DNA of 64,000 nucleotides, from NCBI RefSeq assembly GCF_000143415.4, contig NW_003314397.1, positions 188,034 to 252,033 on the forward strand, in the 5' to 3' direction. Below, piece after piece: positions 1 through 8,730 of the stretch (positions within the stretch are counted from its first letter, which is position 1; the number at the start of each line of letters is the position of its first letter). The notes beneath the pieces are model-generated. The model saw only the letters and a program-made list of their open reading frames with translations, made no database searches and was not told the DNA's origin. This DNA is from Selaginella moellendorffii. Its lineage: Eukaryota > Streptophyta > Lycopodiopsida > Selaginellales > Selaginellaceae. Position numbers and translations under genes: made by a program.

Positions 1-1
1 A

Positions 2-610
2 TCCAGGAACATCTTTGACGCGATCCCAAACAAAGCTCCCAGTTTGTGGGCCGTAGTCGTGGGGTACACCAGGAATGGGCACACGGAAGAAGCAATGGAG
101 CTTTTTAATCGCCACACAGACTGCCAAGAGGATACTCTAGCTTGGAACTCCATCATTGCCCTCCACGCCACGAGAGGAGACGTCGATCAGGCTCTCCACA
201 GCGCTTATCTCATGGAGCTCCAAGGTGTGGAGCCAGACGGACTCACATTCACGACGCTACTGGCATCGTGTAGCAAAGCCGGGATGGTGGAACAGGCATG
301 GGGTCGTTTCATGGCGATGGTGGTGGACTATGGATTGAGAGCCTCGGCGAGCCAGTACCGAGTGATGGTAGATCTTGTGGCAAGGCTGGGAATGGTTGCG
401 GAAGCCAAGGAATTGATTGATGGAATGCCATTCTCTCCCGACGTTGCAACATGGAGGACGCTCCTCTCAGCCTGTGTTGTCCATCATGACGCTTCCATGG
501 GGTCTTGGGCAGCGATGGAGATGGCCGAGCTCGATTTGCTCAGCTCCTCAGCCTATGTCATGGTGTTCGGCCTGTGTGACACAAGTAGGGATCTTCCTCA
601 GCTTGTCTAG
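2..610 (+). CDS. PPR protein, C-terminal part (5' truncated by window edge)
   Basis: The frame is open from the first bases of the window and ends with TAG at 608-610, so only the last ~200 residues of a longer protein are present. Readable PPR units include SLWAVVVGYTRNGHTEEAMELF, then a P/L-type unit with EPDGLTFTTLLASCSKAGMV, then an S2-like unit YRVMVDLVARLGMVAEAKEL followed by MPFSPDVATWRTLLSAC, the usual entry into the E domain of PLS-class PPR proteins. The E region stops early, after an 'SAYVMVFGLCD' segment, so no E+ or DYW domain follows. By family, PLS proteins act in mitochondria or plastids on RNA editing or processing; without a DYW domain a partner deaminase would be needed, or the gene is truncated. 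The target cannot be told. Confidence 0.85.
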   Translation, partial: SRNIFDAIPNKAPSLWAVVVGYTRNGHTEEAMELFNRHTDCQEDTLAWNSIIALHATRGDVDQALHSAYLMELQGVEPDGLTFTTLLASCSKAGMVEQAWGRFMAMVVDYGLRASASQYRVMVDLVARLGMVAEAKELIDGMPFSPDVATWRTLLSACVVHHDASMGSWAAMEMAELDLLSSSAYVMVFGLCDTSRDLPQLV

Positions 611-1929
611 ATGTAGGGGGTGTGATTAGGCGTTATGATGATGTTGTGGTTCTCTGGTCCAAAGGGCCAGTGAGGGCGTCTGTGCAGATGGAAAATCTCT
701 CTTGGAGTACCTAGGCCATGGGCAACTGCTGGAGCCGCTGGTGAAGTACTACATTGCCACGGATGGCAGCAACTAACAGTGTGTATTGCACAAACTCATG
801 CTTTGAGGCCGTTAGGGCAATTATGTGGATTAGGGGTGGAGCTATCCTGCTCTTATTCTTCAGCTCTGGAATCTTTCTGCATGGGGAGCAAGGGTTAGGC
901 TGTGCCATTCTGGCCTTGTTGGAAAAGCCAAGCCTCACCCCACCCCCTCAAGGATTATGCATTTAATAGTGTTTCTTGGAGTGTGCTTTAGAGTGAGCAT
1001 CTTGAGTGTGGTTTTGGAATATCCTCACATTCATTCAGTGGGTTCTTTTGTTTGAACAATAAGTGTGTTTCTATTAGTGTTCTAAGTATTTTGGAGTGAG
1101 CATGTGTGGAGATCTTATGTTAGCATCCAAAGTGCATTATGAGGTTAGGTCACATGTACACACTTCTATTGCATTATGAGGTTGCCAACTAACAGGCTGT
1201 GTTAGCAAGAGATTAGGGAAGCATCACCAAATTGATGTGTCAAATATTCTATGACACATGGCTTGAGTGATGAATTTGTTCATTGCACCCTTCTTGGTAT
1301 CAGAGGATTTATATAACAATTCTTGCCTATATGGAGAGAACTAATTTTCAAAGTGTGAGTTTCTTTTATTGATCTTTAATTCAATATTGTTGCAACATCT
1401 TCTTGAAGAGTTGAATGTAGAAAGATAGCCAATGGTGGATCTAGTTTAAAACTAAGTGAATCTTCTGTAAAGCCCAAAAAGCAAAGTTGGACTGATATTG
1501 TTGAGGAAGAGGAGCATGCCTAAGAAAAGACATTAGTAGCAATATCTTTAGTTAGTGCCAAGGGAAAAGATGCTCAAAAGGGTGGTGTGGGTATATTTGG
1601 TATGTTTATTCAAGAGCAAGGAGCAAGATCAAGAAAAGGGGAAAAAATAAGTTTGAAGCGCTTGCCAATAGTTGATTTGCACTGCTGCGTCAGGGCTGTG
1701 TGCAAACAGTGCAGGGATCTCATAGACTCCACATTTTTCTACCAAGGAAGACCTTTTAAAGATGGATATAAAAGACTTTCACAAGCTTTTAGAGGAGCTA
1801 AAGGTTTGTATAACACCTTTAACATGCTTAAAGTTCCTTTCATCTATACCATTGAATCCTAATAGAATGATCCTTCTTATATAAAATCTATAAATGTTAG
1901 TGGATTTTTATAGTTTGACTGAAAATCTT
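611..1929. other. Gene-free stretch, no recognised feature
   Basis: About 1.3 kb of moderately AT-rich sequence after the PPR stop. A 91-codon frame at 1587-1862 starts with ATG but its translation matches no family I recognise and it lacks intron signals in context. It may be an eroded upstream part of the retroelement whose RNase H end follows at about 1,990. Nothing else can be supported. Confidence 0.5.
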
Positions 1930-2261
1930 TATAATCCCCATCACAAAGTGATTTGACAAGTTCAAGTAGTTGTAAGCTACATATTTTTAAGATCATTTGT
2001 ATTCCTGGTAATAAAAATTTAGTGGCTGATGTGCTAAGTTAGAGGGCATACATTAATGGTATTTTGGTGGTTCTCATTGATTTTGTGGTATCTTTTCCAC
2101 ATAAGTATATGACTGATTCTTATTTTAAGTCATTTAATGAGAGTTTTAAGCATGAGCTATATCCAGAGACTGAAACTTTTTTGTATAAAAATTATTCTCT
2201 TTCTTTCCAATTTGCCAGATTACCTCGTCTATTCGACCAACACTGCCTTGGCCTTAGTTAA
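1930..2261 (+). pseudogene. Degenerate Ty3/gypsy-type RNase H end
   Basis: Around 1995-2045 the forward strand reads IPGNKNLVADVLS, a TAG stop, then RAY. This closely resembles the Ty3/gypsy reverse transcriptase/RNase H ending (consensus of the type hxPGxxNxVADALSRR). The in-frame stop inside the motif and the lack of an intact polymerase frame upstream show it is dead. The following 65-codon frame (2064-2261) continues from it and would be the connection toward integrase; it has no recognisable domain. Assignment rests on one motif. Confidence 0.55.
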
Positions 2262-2973
2262 GTTCCCTCGCCAAGGTTCCCCCCTATTGTACTAACTCTT
2301 ACTTGGTCCTATTTGGTTTCAACTACTCACTGCACGAACAATGGAGCATTAGCCACCCATCCACGAATTCCCAAATCTTTCCCAATCCCTCTCCCTGGGT
2401 TACACTAGACTTAAGGTTTGGTTATACTTTCTACATGCACAAGTAACTAAGCACACCAAGCCTTCAAGTTTTTAACATCCCTTGATACAACAAAATTTGA
2501 TCATGGGATCCTTTAAATCCCAAGCCTTAAATGCAACACTTGCTTCGGGATGCCGAAGGGAAACACCGTGCCCTAATGGCTTGGTATAGGTACTTCTATC
2601 CCCCCACGTCCATCCCGAAGGGAAGGCTTAAGCCCCTAGGAAGTGTGAGGACCAATGAGCCACAAGGTACTCAAGTGAGGCACCACTCCATATAAGCCGG
2701 GAGCACCGCAGTCAGTTTCCCTTTCGGGAGTGGGAGTTGCTCTTGAGCACTTCCTTAAGTGGCCCCTCCGGCACTACCCGAGTCCATGCTCACTCCCATC
2801 CAAAGCCCCTTAACCTTAGTCTCAACCTCAAGTTAGTTTAGAAACATTACTGGAAAGTTCCTTCAAGATTGGTTCCTAAACCTTACTATCCCTACTATAC
2901 TTTTGGAACCCCCTGCAGCCCCCCCTCGGGAGACGCTCGCTTTGGGCTTTCACCCCTCAACCTATATTAGTAC
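2262..2973. other. Non-coding stretch, possible LTR-like or promoter-like sequence
   Basis: No coding frame of interest. The GC-richer segment 2520-2830 contains a short TATA-like string (CCATATAAGCC, about 2688-2698) and imperfect internal repeats with CCGAAGGGAA (around 2553 and 2614). It lies between the RNase H relic and the minisatellite, so it could be remnant LTR, but no paired LTR was found in the window. Weak call. Confidence 0.3.
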
Positions 2974-3272
2974 TCGAACTCAGTCTTGGACTTGATCTTA
3001 GACTCGATCTTGGACCCGACTTTGGACTCAGTCTCGGACTCGATCTTGGACTCGACCTTGGACTTGATCTCGGACTTGACCTTAGACTCAAACTTGGACT
3101 CGGTCTCAGACCCGATCTCAGATCTTGGACTTTGTCTCGAGCTTGGTCTTGAACTCGGTCTTGAATTTAGTTTTGGAGTCAACCTCGGACTTGATCCTGG
3201 ACTCTGCCTCAAACTCAGTCTCAGAGTCGATCTTAGACTCGATCTCGAACTCGGTCCTATCCGATGAACTCT
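2974..3272. repeat. 12-bp minisatellite (TTGGACTCGATC-like units)
   Basis: About 300 bp composed of diverged tandem copies of a 12-base unit, close to TTGGACTCGATC, in roughly 24 copies. Because the unit is a multiple of three, frames stay open on both strands: the plus strand gives an LDSxLDS pattern and the minus strand an ESKxESE pattern. These are by-products of the repeat, not evidence for a gene. Copies differ mostly by transitions at C/T and A/G positions, which suggests an old array. Confidence 0.8.
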
Positions 3273-3538
3273 TTATCATTTCGATCATTCTTTCGGGGAT
3301 TCTTTAACTTATGACACCTTGAGGAGTTGATTCCTTACAATAGTGAGGAAGAGCGAGATGGCTAATTTTTATTTATAACTTACACTTAAGATATTTTATA
3401 TTGATAATAAAAAATTAATAATATAGCTTAAAAAATTTATATAAATACTAGTTATTAAATATTAAAATAATAATTTCTATAAGGCAAAACCTCTATTAAA
3501 TTCAACTAAGATTAGATATTAGGATAAATTACTACATG

Positions 3539-3860
3539 TTGCATGTAACAATGTTTGGTTTGCTTAATAGTAGTGTTATTATTACTTATTAATCCAATTG
3601 ATCAAATAAAATTTATAACTAATAAGCATGTTTGTAATTTATAAACACAAGATTAATCTTATTGCATATCAACCATTAGATGATAGAATAAAAAAGAATA
3701 TACTAAAAAAGGCTTAAGAAAGTTTATAAATTAGAAACTTATTTATAAAGTGTAAATGCAAGATTAATCTAGATAAATAACAAGAATACCCTAAAATCAT
3801 CCCAAGCAAACCAGCTATTAAAACGTTAACAAAATATTATTTAGTGTACTAAAATATTCT
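3539..3860 (+). repeat. AT-rich dispersed repeat, copy 1
   Basis: This AT-rich block shares an almost identical core (GCATGTAACA, then TTTGGTTTGCTTAATAGTAG) and a series of further matching strings (AATTGATCAAATAAAA, TATAAACACAAGAT, TAGAATAAAAAAGAATATA, GCAAGATTAATCTA) with 61650-61860, in the same order and orientation. Copy 1 is longer; copy 2 has internal deletions. The core is a repeat family member, perhaps a retroelement edge or a miniature transposon; no terminal inverted repeats were found. The segment 3300-3538 before it is AT-rich with nothing recognisable. Confidence 0.7.
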
Positions 3861-3942
3861 CCTTTTTCTTGCTGTTCTTCAACAGAAGAATCAATCCAAT
3901 CGTGAATTATGAGAAGGCAAGCGATCAGCTTCTAAAGTGGGA

Positions 3943-6891
3943 TCACCAGTAGTCTCCACACGAGCACTTCCCATGCTCAAAGTGATGGAACCGGCTAGCG
4001 TCTCTCACGATGATCTTCCTGACAACCAGCTTAGACACGAGCTTCGTGAAGCTGTGACAGTCCGAGCAAACTCTAAGGTTCTTAAGCACCCGCACTGGTT
4101 TGCGTGGATTGGCGCGATCGTCCTGGATCACCATCAACCCAAAAGCGATCGCAAGCCGCTCGCTGTGGTGGCACAGCAGCTCGTCCTTGCTTTCCTCAGC
4201 GACGTGATGCAATACTTCGATGGTGTCTGGAACGTAGCCAGCTTCCTTGATCCCAGCGCTCAGCCGATCCAGCTCTGCAATGATCTCTGGAGATCGAGGG
4301 TGGGATAAATCTCCAGCCACGAACCGATGGAGCGAGCCATCGTGCCGGATCACGCTGACTCCCGGCTGCTTCTTCACACCTCTGGCGATCATCATCCTTC
4401 TCACCGCGGCAACTTGGTCGTGCTTGCCGAGCACTGCGTAGATGTTGGCGAGGAGCACATAAGGAGCAACGTTTCCTGGATCGAGATCGAAGACACGCTC
4501 GGCAGCTCGAGCTCCACGATCACCATCGCGGTGGAGCTTGCAAGCAGCGAGCAGCATTCCCCACTCCACTCCATCTGGGCGAAACGGCATGGTGGTGATG
4601 AGCTCCTCGGCAAGATCAAGGCGGCCGGATCGTCCGAGGCTGTCCACCATGCAGCAGTAATGTTCTTTCCTGTGATCCAATCCGTGGTCTCCGGCGATAG
4701 AGAGGAAGTATCTCCGGCTCTGTTTCATCAGTCCTTCGTGGCTGCAGGCGCTCAAGACGCTCACGAAAGTTACTCCATCGGGATCGATGCCTTCGATCTT
4801 CATCGCCTGGAAGAGGTCGAGAGCTCTCCTGGCGAGGCCGTTTTGCGAGCACGCGGTGATGATTGCGGTCCAGGAGATCACGTCCCTGTGCGGCATTGTT
4901 TCAAAGCTCCACTCGGCCTCGTCCATGAAACCACTGTGAGAAAACCCCGTTAGCAAGACGTTCCACACGTACATGCTCCACTGCGGGATTTTGGCGAGGA
5001 GGATGGCCTTGGCTTGCTGGAATTCGTCGTTGTGGACGTGAGCTTCCACTAGGGCGTTCCACGACGAGGAGTTCTTGGCCGGTGCCTCGAAAAACAGCGT
5101 TTTTACAGTATCGAGCTCGCTGCTCTCCTGGTGGACGTGAGCGTTCAGCAGGATGTTCCACGAAAGGGTGTTGTGTTCTGGCATTTTCGCTTTCAAAGTG
5201 TTGGAGGCTTCCTCCAAATCTCCACTGCTTGCGAGGACCGAAACGATAGCGTTCCAACAGGATACTGTGTGCCGTGGCATCCTGCCAAAAACTTCTTTTG
5301 CCTCTTGGTGACGACCATTTGCAGCAAACACTTGCATCAAAGCGAGCCAGGAAGCCACTTCTTTGCCGACCATCCTGCTAAACACTACTCGAGCTTCCTC
5401 GACTTGGCCAATCCCCGACAAGCTAGCCATGATTCCTGCGTGAGAAACAGCGTCTCGGTCCGGCATTCGATCGTATGTCCACTTTGCTTGCGAGAAATTA
5501 CCGTTTTGAGAATACGCTCCCATCAAACAGTTCCAGGAAACGATGTCGGTCTGTGGCATCCTCTCAAAAACAGCCTCCGCGTCGTTGACACGATCGCGAG
5601 CTTGAGCATAAGCCTGGATCATCGAGTTCCAGGTCACCACTCCCCGATGATGCATCGTGTCGAAGCAATCCTTTGCAGCACAGCAGTGACCAGCGTCAGC
5701 GTACCCGGTAACCATTGCGTTCCAAGGAACGAGGTCCCAAAGCGGCATTTTTTCCAGCACGGACTTTGCTTCGTCTAGATAACCATTTTGGGCGTAGCTG
5801 ACGATGATCGTCGTCCACGACACCAAGCTCACACTCGGCATCTTGTCGAAGAAACTTCTAGCCTCTCCAACGTCGCCCTGCTGGCCGAAAGCTTGGATCA
5901 TCACAGTCCACGACACAACGTCATGGCGGGGCATTCTCTGGAAGATTTCCAGAGCTTGATCGTGGTTGTGAAAGCTCTGGGCGTAGCAAGAGAGCATCAC
6001 ATTCCAAGAGACATCGTTTCGTTCCGGCATGTTGTTGAAGTAGACCTTTGCTTCGTGTAGGTTGCCGCCTTGCGCAAATCCTTGCACCATGACAGTCCAG
6101 CTTACAAGGCTCCACTTCGGCATTCGGTCGAAAATCTGCGTGGCAAAAGCTAGCAGCCCCTTGCAAGCATATGCATCAAGAAAGGTCGTCCAGGAGATTA
6201 CATTTCGCTGCGGCATTCTCCCGAAAGTCTTAGCAGCCTCATCCAGATTTTCCATCTGGGCATTTGCTGCTATCATAGTCGTCGCTGCCGCAACATTCCA
6301 GTGCGGCATTAAAGTAAATACATTAGCAGCCTCAAGCGGCCTTTGACTTTCAGATAGACCAGACACGAGGGCGGTCCAGGTGACCTCGTCGCGCTGCGGC
6401 ATCAGATCAAATAAGTCCTGGCATAAACAAAAATGCCCCTTTACGGCATATGCTGCAACAAGTCCATTCCAGGACACAACGTCTCGCGCGGGCATTACAT
6501 TGAATACGGCACAAGCCTGGTCAAGCTGCGCGTCTTGAGCCAGAACGTTCACCATTGCATTCCACGTCACAACGCTTCTTTGCGGCATGTTTTGAAACAA
6601 GTCTCTCGCTTGCCGTGTATGCCCGTTCGCGGCATACGCTTGGAACAAGATGTTCCACGAGAAGACGTTGGGCATCTCGAGGCTGCAGAAGACGGCGTGG
6701 GCCTGGTCCAGGCAGCCACACTTGCCATACATCTGGATCAACAGATTGCCGAGATACGTGGGGAGGAGCTTGGTGGAGTCGAGAATGGAAGCGTGAATGA
6801 GCTTGCCCCACGAGAGATCCTTCGCGTCCCCGCATTGCCGCAGCCGATAAGCGATCTCGTCCTCCCACGCAAGCAAGCGCCTCTTGCTCAT
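3943..6891 (-). CDS. PPR protein, DYW class, built of tandem S-type repeats
   Basis: Single-exon gene of about 982 residues. The first ATG in frame is at 6891 (MSKRRLLAW); the frame stays open a little further upstream without ATG. After an N-terminal unit ending in LLIQMYGKCGCLDQAHAVF come about 19-20 near-contiguous 31-residue S-type PPR units, recognisable by VVSWNxxxxxYAxxGxxxxAxxxFxxMPxRD spacing. Then follow one long P/L-type unit (EGIDPDGVTFVSVLSACSHE), an S2 unit, the E/E+ regions (YVLLANIYAVLGKHD; GVSVIRHDG) and a complete DYW domain with HSERLAIAFG, CSDCH and terminal CSCGDYW. HxE plus CxxC form the zinc-binding cytidine deaminase site, so the protein should itself carry out C-to-U editing of organellar RNA. 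The target cannot be named without a code-based prediction. Confidence 0.95.
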   Translation of the reverse strand: MSKRRLLAWEDEIAYRLRQCGDAKDLSWGKLIHASILDSTKLLPTYLGNLLIQMYGKCGCLDQAHAVFCSLEMPNVFSWNILFQAYAANGHTRQARDLFQNMPQRSVVTWNAMVNVLAQDAQLDQACAVFNVMPARDVVSWNGLVAAYAVKGHFCLCQDLFDLMPQRDEVTWTALVSGLSESQRPLEAANVFTLMPHWNVAAATTMIAANAQMENLDEAAKTFGRMPQRNVISWTTFLDAYACKGLLAFATQIFDRMPKWSLVSWTVMVQGFAQGGNLHEAKVYFNNMPERNDVSWNVMLSCYAQSFHNHDQALEIFQRMPRHDVVSWTVMIQAFGQQGDVGEARSFFDKMPSVSLVSWTTIIVSYAQNGYLDEAKSVLEKMPLWDLVPWNAMVTGYADAGHCCAAKDCFDTMHHRGVVTWNSMIQAYAQARDRVNDAEAVFERMPQTDIVSWNCLMGAYSQNGNFSQAKWTYDRMPDRDAVSHAGIMASLSGIGQVEEARVVFSRMVGKEVASWLALMQVFAANGRHQEAKEVFGRMPRHTVSCWNAIVSVLASSGDLEEASNTLKAKMPEHNTLSWNILLNAHVHQESSELDTVKTLFFEAPAKNSSSWNALVEAHVHNDEFQQAKAILLAKIPQWSMYVWNVLLTGFSHSGFMDEAEWSFETMPHRDVISWTAIITACSQNGLARRALDLFQAMKIEGIDPDGVTFVSVLSACSHEGLMKQSRRYFLSIAGDHGLDHRKEHYCCMVDSLGRSGRLDLAEELITTMPFRPDGVEWGMLLAACKLHRDGDRGARAAERVFDLDPGNVAPYVLLANIYAVLGKHDQVAAVRRMMIARGVKKQPGVSVIRHDGSLHRFVAGDLSHPRSPEIIAELDRLSAGIKEAGYVPDTIEVLHHVAEESKDELLCHHSERLAIAFGLMVIQDDRANPRKPVRVLKNLRVCSDCHSFTKLVSKLVVRKIIVRDASRFHHFEHGKCSCGDYW

Positions 6892-7158
6892 TCGCCATGA
6901 CAACCGTGGAAACAAAAGCTTTTGAGGGTTTCTATTCCATCTAGGAAGTTGCTAGCTCTTGAAGCTCACCAAGGACTTTTGCTCACCAGAGGGTACTAAT
7001 CCTCGGAATGATAGTCTTGAGGTAACTTGGCGAGGATGACATCGTCCGGAAGGCTGTCACTGGTGGTGGCCGCCGCTCGCCTTTTTGGCTTCCATCTGGA
7101 ATGCCCCTTACAAATCTTAAGTTCTCGTTTATATGTTACAAGCCGGGAGAGTTCTCTA

Positions 7159-8559
7159 TCAGAGCAATCCCAGCGACTTGAGATGTTGGACGTGATCCGG
7201 CGGAAGGGGAGGAGGCGTCCAATCCGGTCCCAGTGACTCTCCATCCAGATCTTCCACCACATAGTCCTGCCGATGTGTTTTCCATTCATTCGTGAGCTAG
7301 ATAGAACTCTAGAAAGAAAAAAACGAAGTTTTACCTTGGTTAGCATTCGCTTGGCCAAGATATGGTAGTGCCGCTGCCAAATTCTCTGGCAAACCATCGT
7401 CGCCACCAAAACGCTGTAGAAGATCCCGACGATTGCAAAGAGCGCCAGGACTGCAAGGCCGACGACGAGCAGCACCGGGGCCCCGGCTTCTCCCGCTCCG
7501 CTCAAGCAAGTGCCGCATTCTCCCATGGTTGCTGCGCAGCCTTCGAAGCAAGCCGTGCAATCGGTCCACATACACATTGTTCCTGGTAAATGGCAGTCGG
7601 CGCAAGCTCTGGAAAAAACGTAGCAAAGCACGACATCAATCGCTATGTCTAAAAACCGAATTCTCTTTCACTCACCCGGGATGGCAGCAGCACATACAGA
7701 CTTCTCGGCATGGCTGTGCGAGATCGTTGCGAACGCGACGATCGTAGCACGTCAAGAAACATCCTGAAAGCCCGAGCATGGAGAAGAAGAGAAACGCACC
7801 TAAGGAAAAAAAAAAGAAGAAGCAAAGCTCTTAGGTACAAAGCTCTTGTGGAAGGGTTGAAACAAACCGCATATATAGTAGAACTTGTATAAACTCTCGA
7901 ATCCAAATGCCAAGCGCATCCATTCTTTCTGCCGATGATCGATCAAATAAACCATGTACGCCAAGGCCGACGTGATCTTCAAGCAAAAGCAAAAGGTCAG
8001 TCAAGATGGAAAGAGCTATGGCGGAAGAAACTTGACTTACAACTTGGATGGCCGCAAAAATGAAGAGAATGTCTCTAGTGACAAAGAATCGAAACTTGAG
8101 CTGCCTCCATTTCCTATCAGCGGGTGCCTGGAGAACTCTGAGATGATACGGCGACTTACACGTCGTGCAGTGCGCGAAAGCGAAGCCTTCCTGCCACGAT
8201 CCAACCCCGGCTTGCTGATAATCAGCGAGTTTTTGCTTAGAAATCTAAGAGCACCTTGACCGACCGCCAGTGATCCAGGCACGCGCGATGGACAAATTTC
8301 GAGGATCCCTTACACCTGCATGGCGCGATGAAATCGCGCCCTGGATGGAAACAAGCGATCATTCCCCACCGCAGCTACCAGCTAGGGCCTCCTTACCGTC
8401 CGACTCGAGGCAAATCCGGCACTGGGGCTGCTCTCCCGGCCCGGCTTCCAGATCCAAATCGGCGCTGCTGCTGCGCTTCATCGGCATGAGCGGGATCGCC
8501 GCCGCGGCATCGCCGCTGGGATCGTCTGCCCTAGGCGATGGCGCCTCCTCGATCTCCAT
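7159..8559 (-). CDS. Membrane-anchored RINGv (RING-CH) E3 ubiquitin ligase
   Basis: Spliced gene. Exon 1 (8559-8397, start MEIEEAPSP) ends inside CRICLESDG. Exon 2 (about 8340-8256) supplies FIAPCRCKGSSKFVHRACL and DHWRSVK, followed by EGFAFAHCTTCKSPYHL from the next exon, together forming a C4HC3 RING-CH domain. Later exons encode a first membrane segment (FFVTRDILFIFAAIQV), a YMVYLIDHRQKEWMR linker, LGAFLFFSMLGLSG, a Cys-rich stretch (CREVCMCCCHPG ... ACADCHLPG) and a second hydrophobic segment (PVLLVVGLAVLALFAIVG). The stop (TGA, 7159-7161) follows HLKSLGLL. The family transfers ubiquitin at endomembranes; substrate unknown. Its start codon lies 171 bp from that of the divergently transcribed DNAI7 gene. 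Confidence 0.9.
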
Positions 8560-8730
8560 AGCTCGAGCTTTGGCCGGGGTTCTTCAAACACAATGATTTT
8601 AGGGCTTCTACTGTCCACGTGGCGCCCTAGGCTTTGTCTTTCTTTTTCCAAGGGCTGGGACATGGCGGCAGTTACCTAGGGGCAATGGATCATCCAAGGA
8701 TTTCTCTAGTCTTAGATCTCTAGGAAAAGA

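Noticed and set aside
2967..3267. Long frames on both strands encoding Ser/Glu/Lys- and Leu/Asp/Ser-rich repeats
   Set aside because: They follow from a 12-bp satellite whose unit is a multiple of three; no start context, splice sites or conserved flanks.
2974..3272. CRISPR-like array
   Set aside because: Units are contiguous 12-mers without spacers in a eukaryotic genome.
4327..5778. Plus-strand frames across the DYW-type PPR gene
   Set aside because: Shadow of the repeat structure of the minus-strand PPR; repeats with no recognised content.
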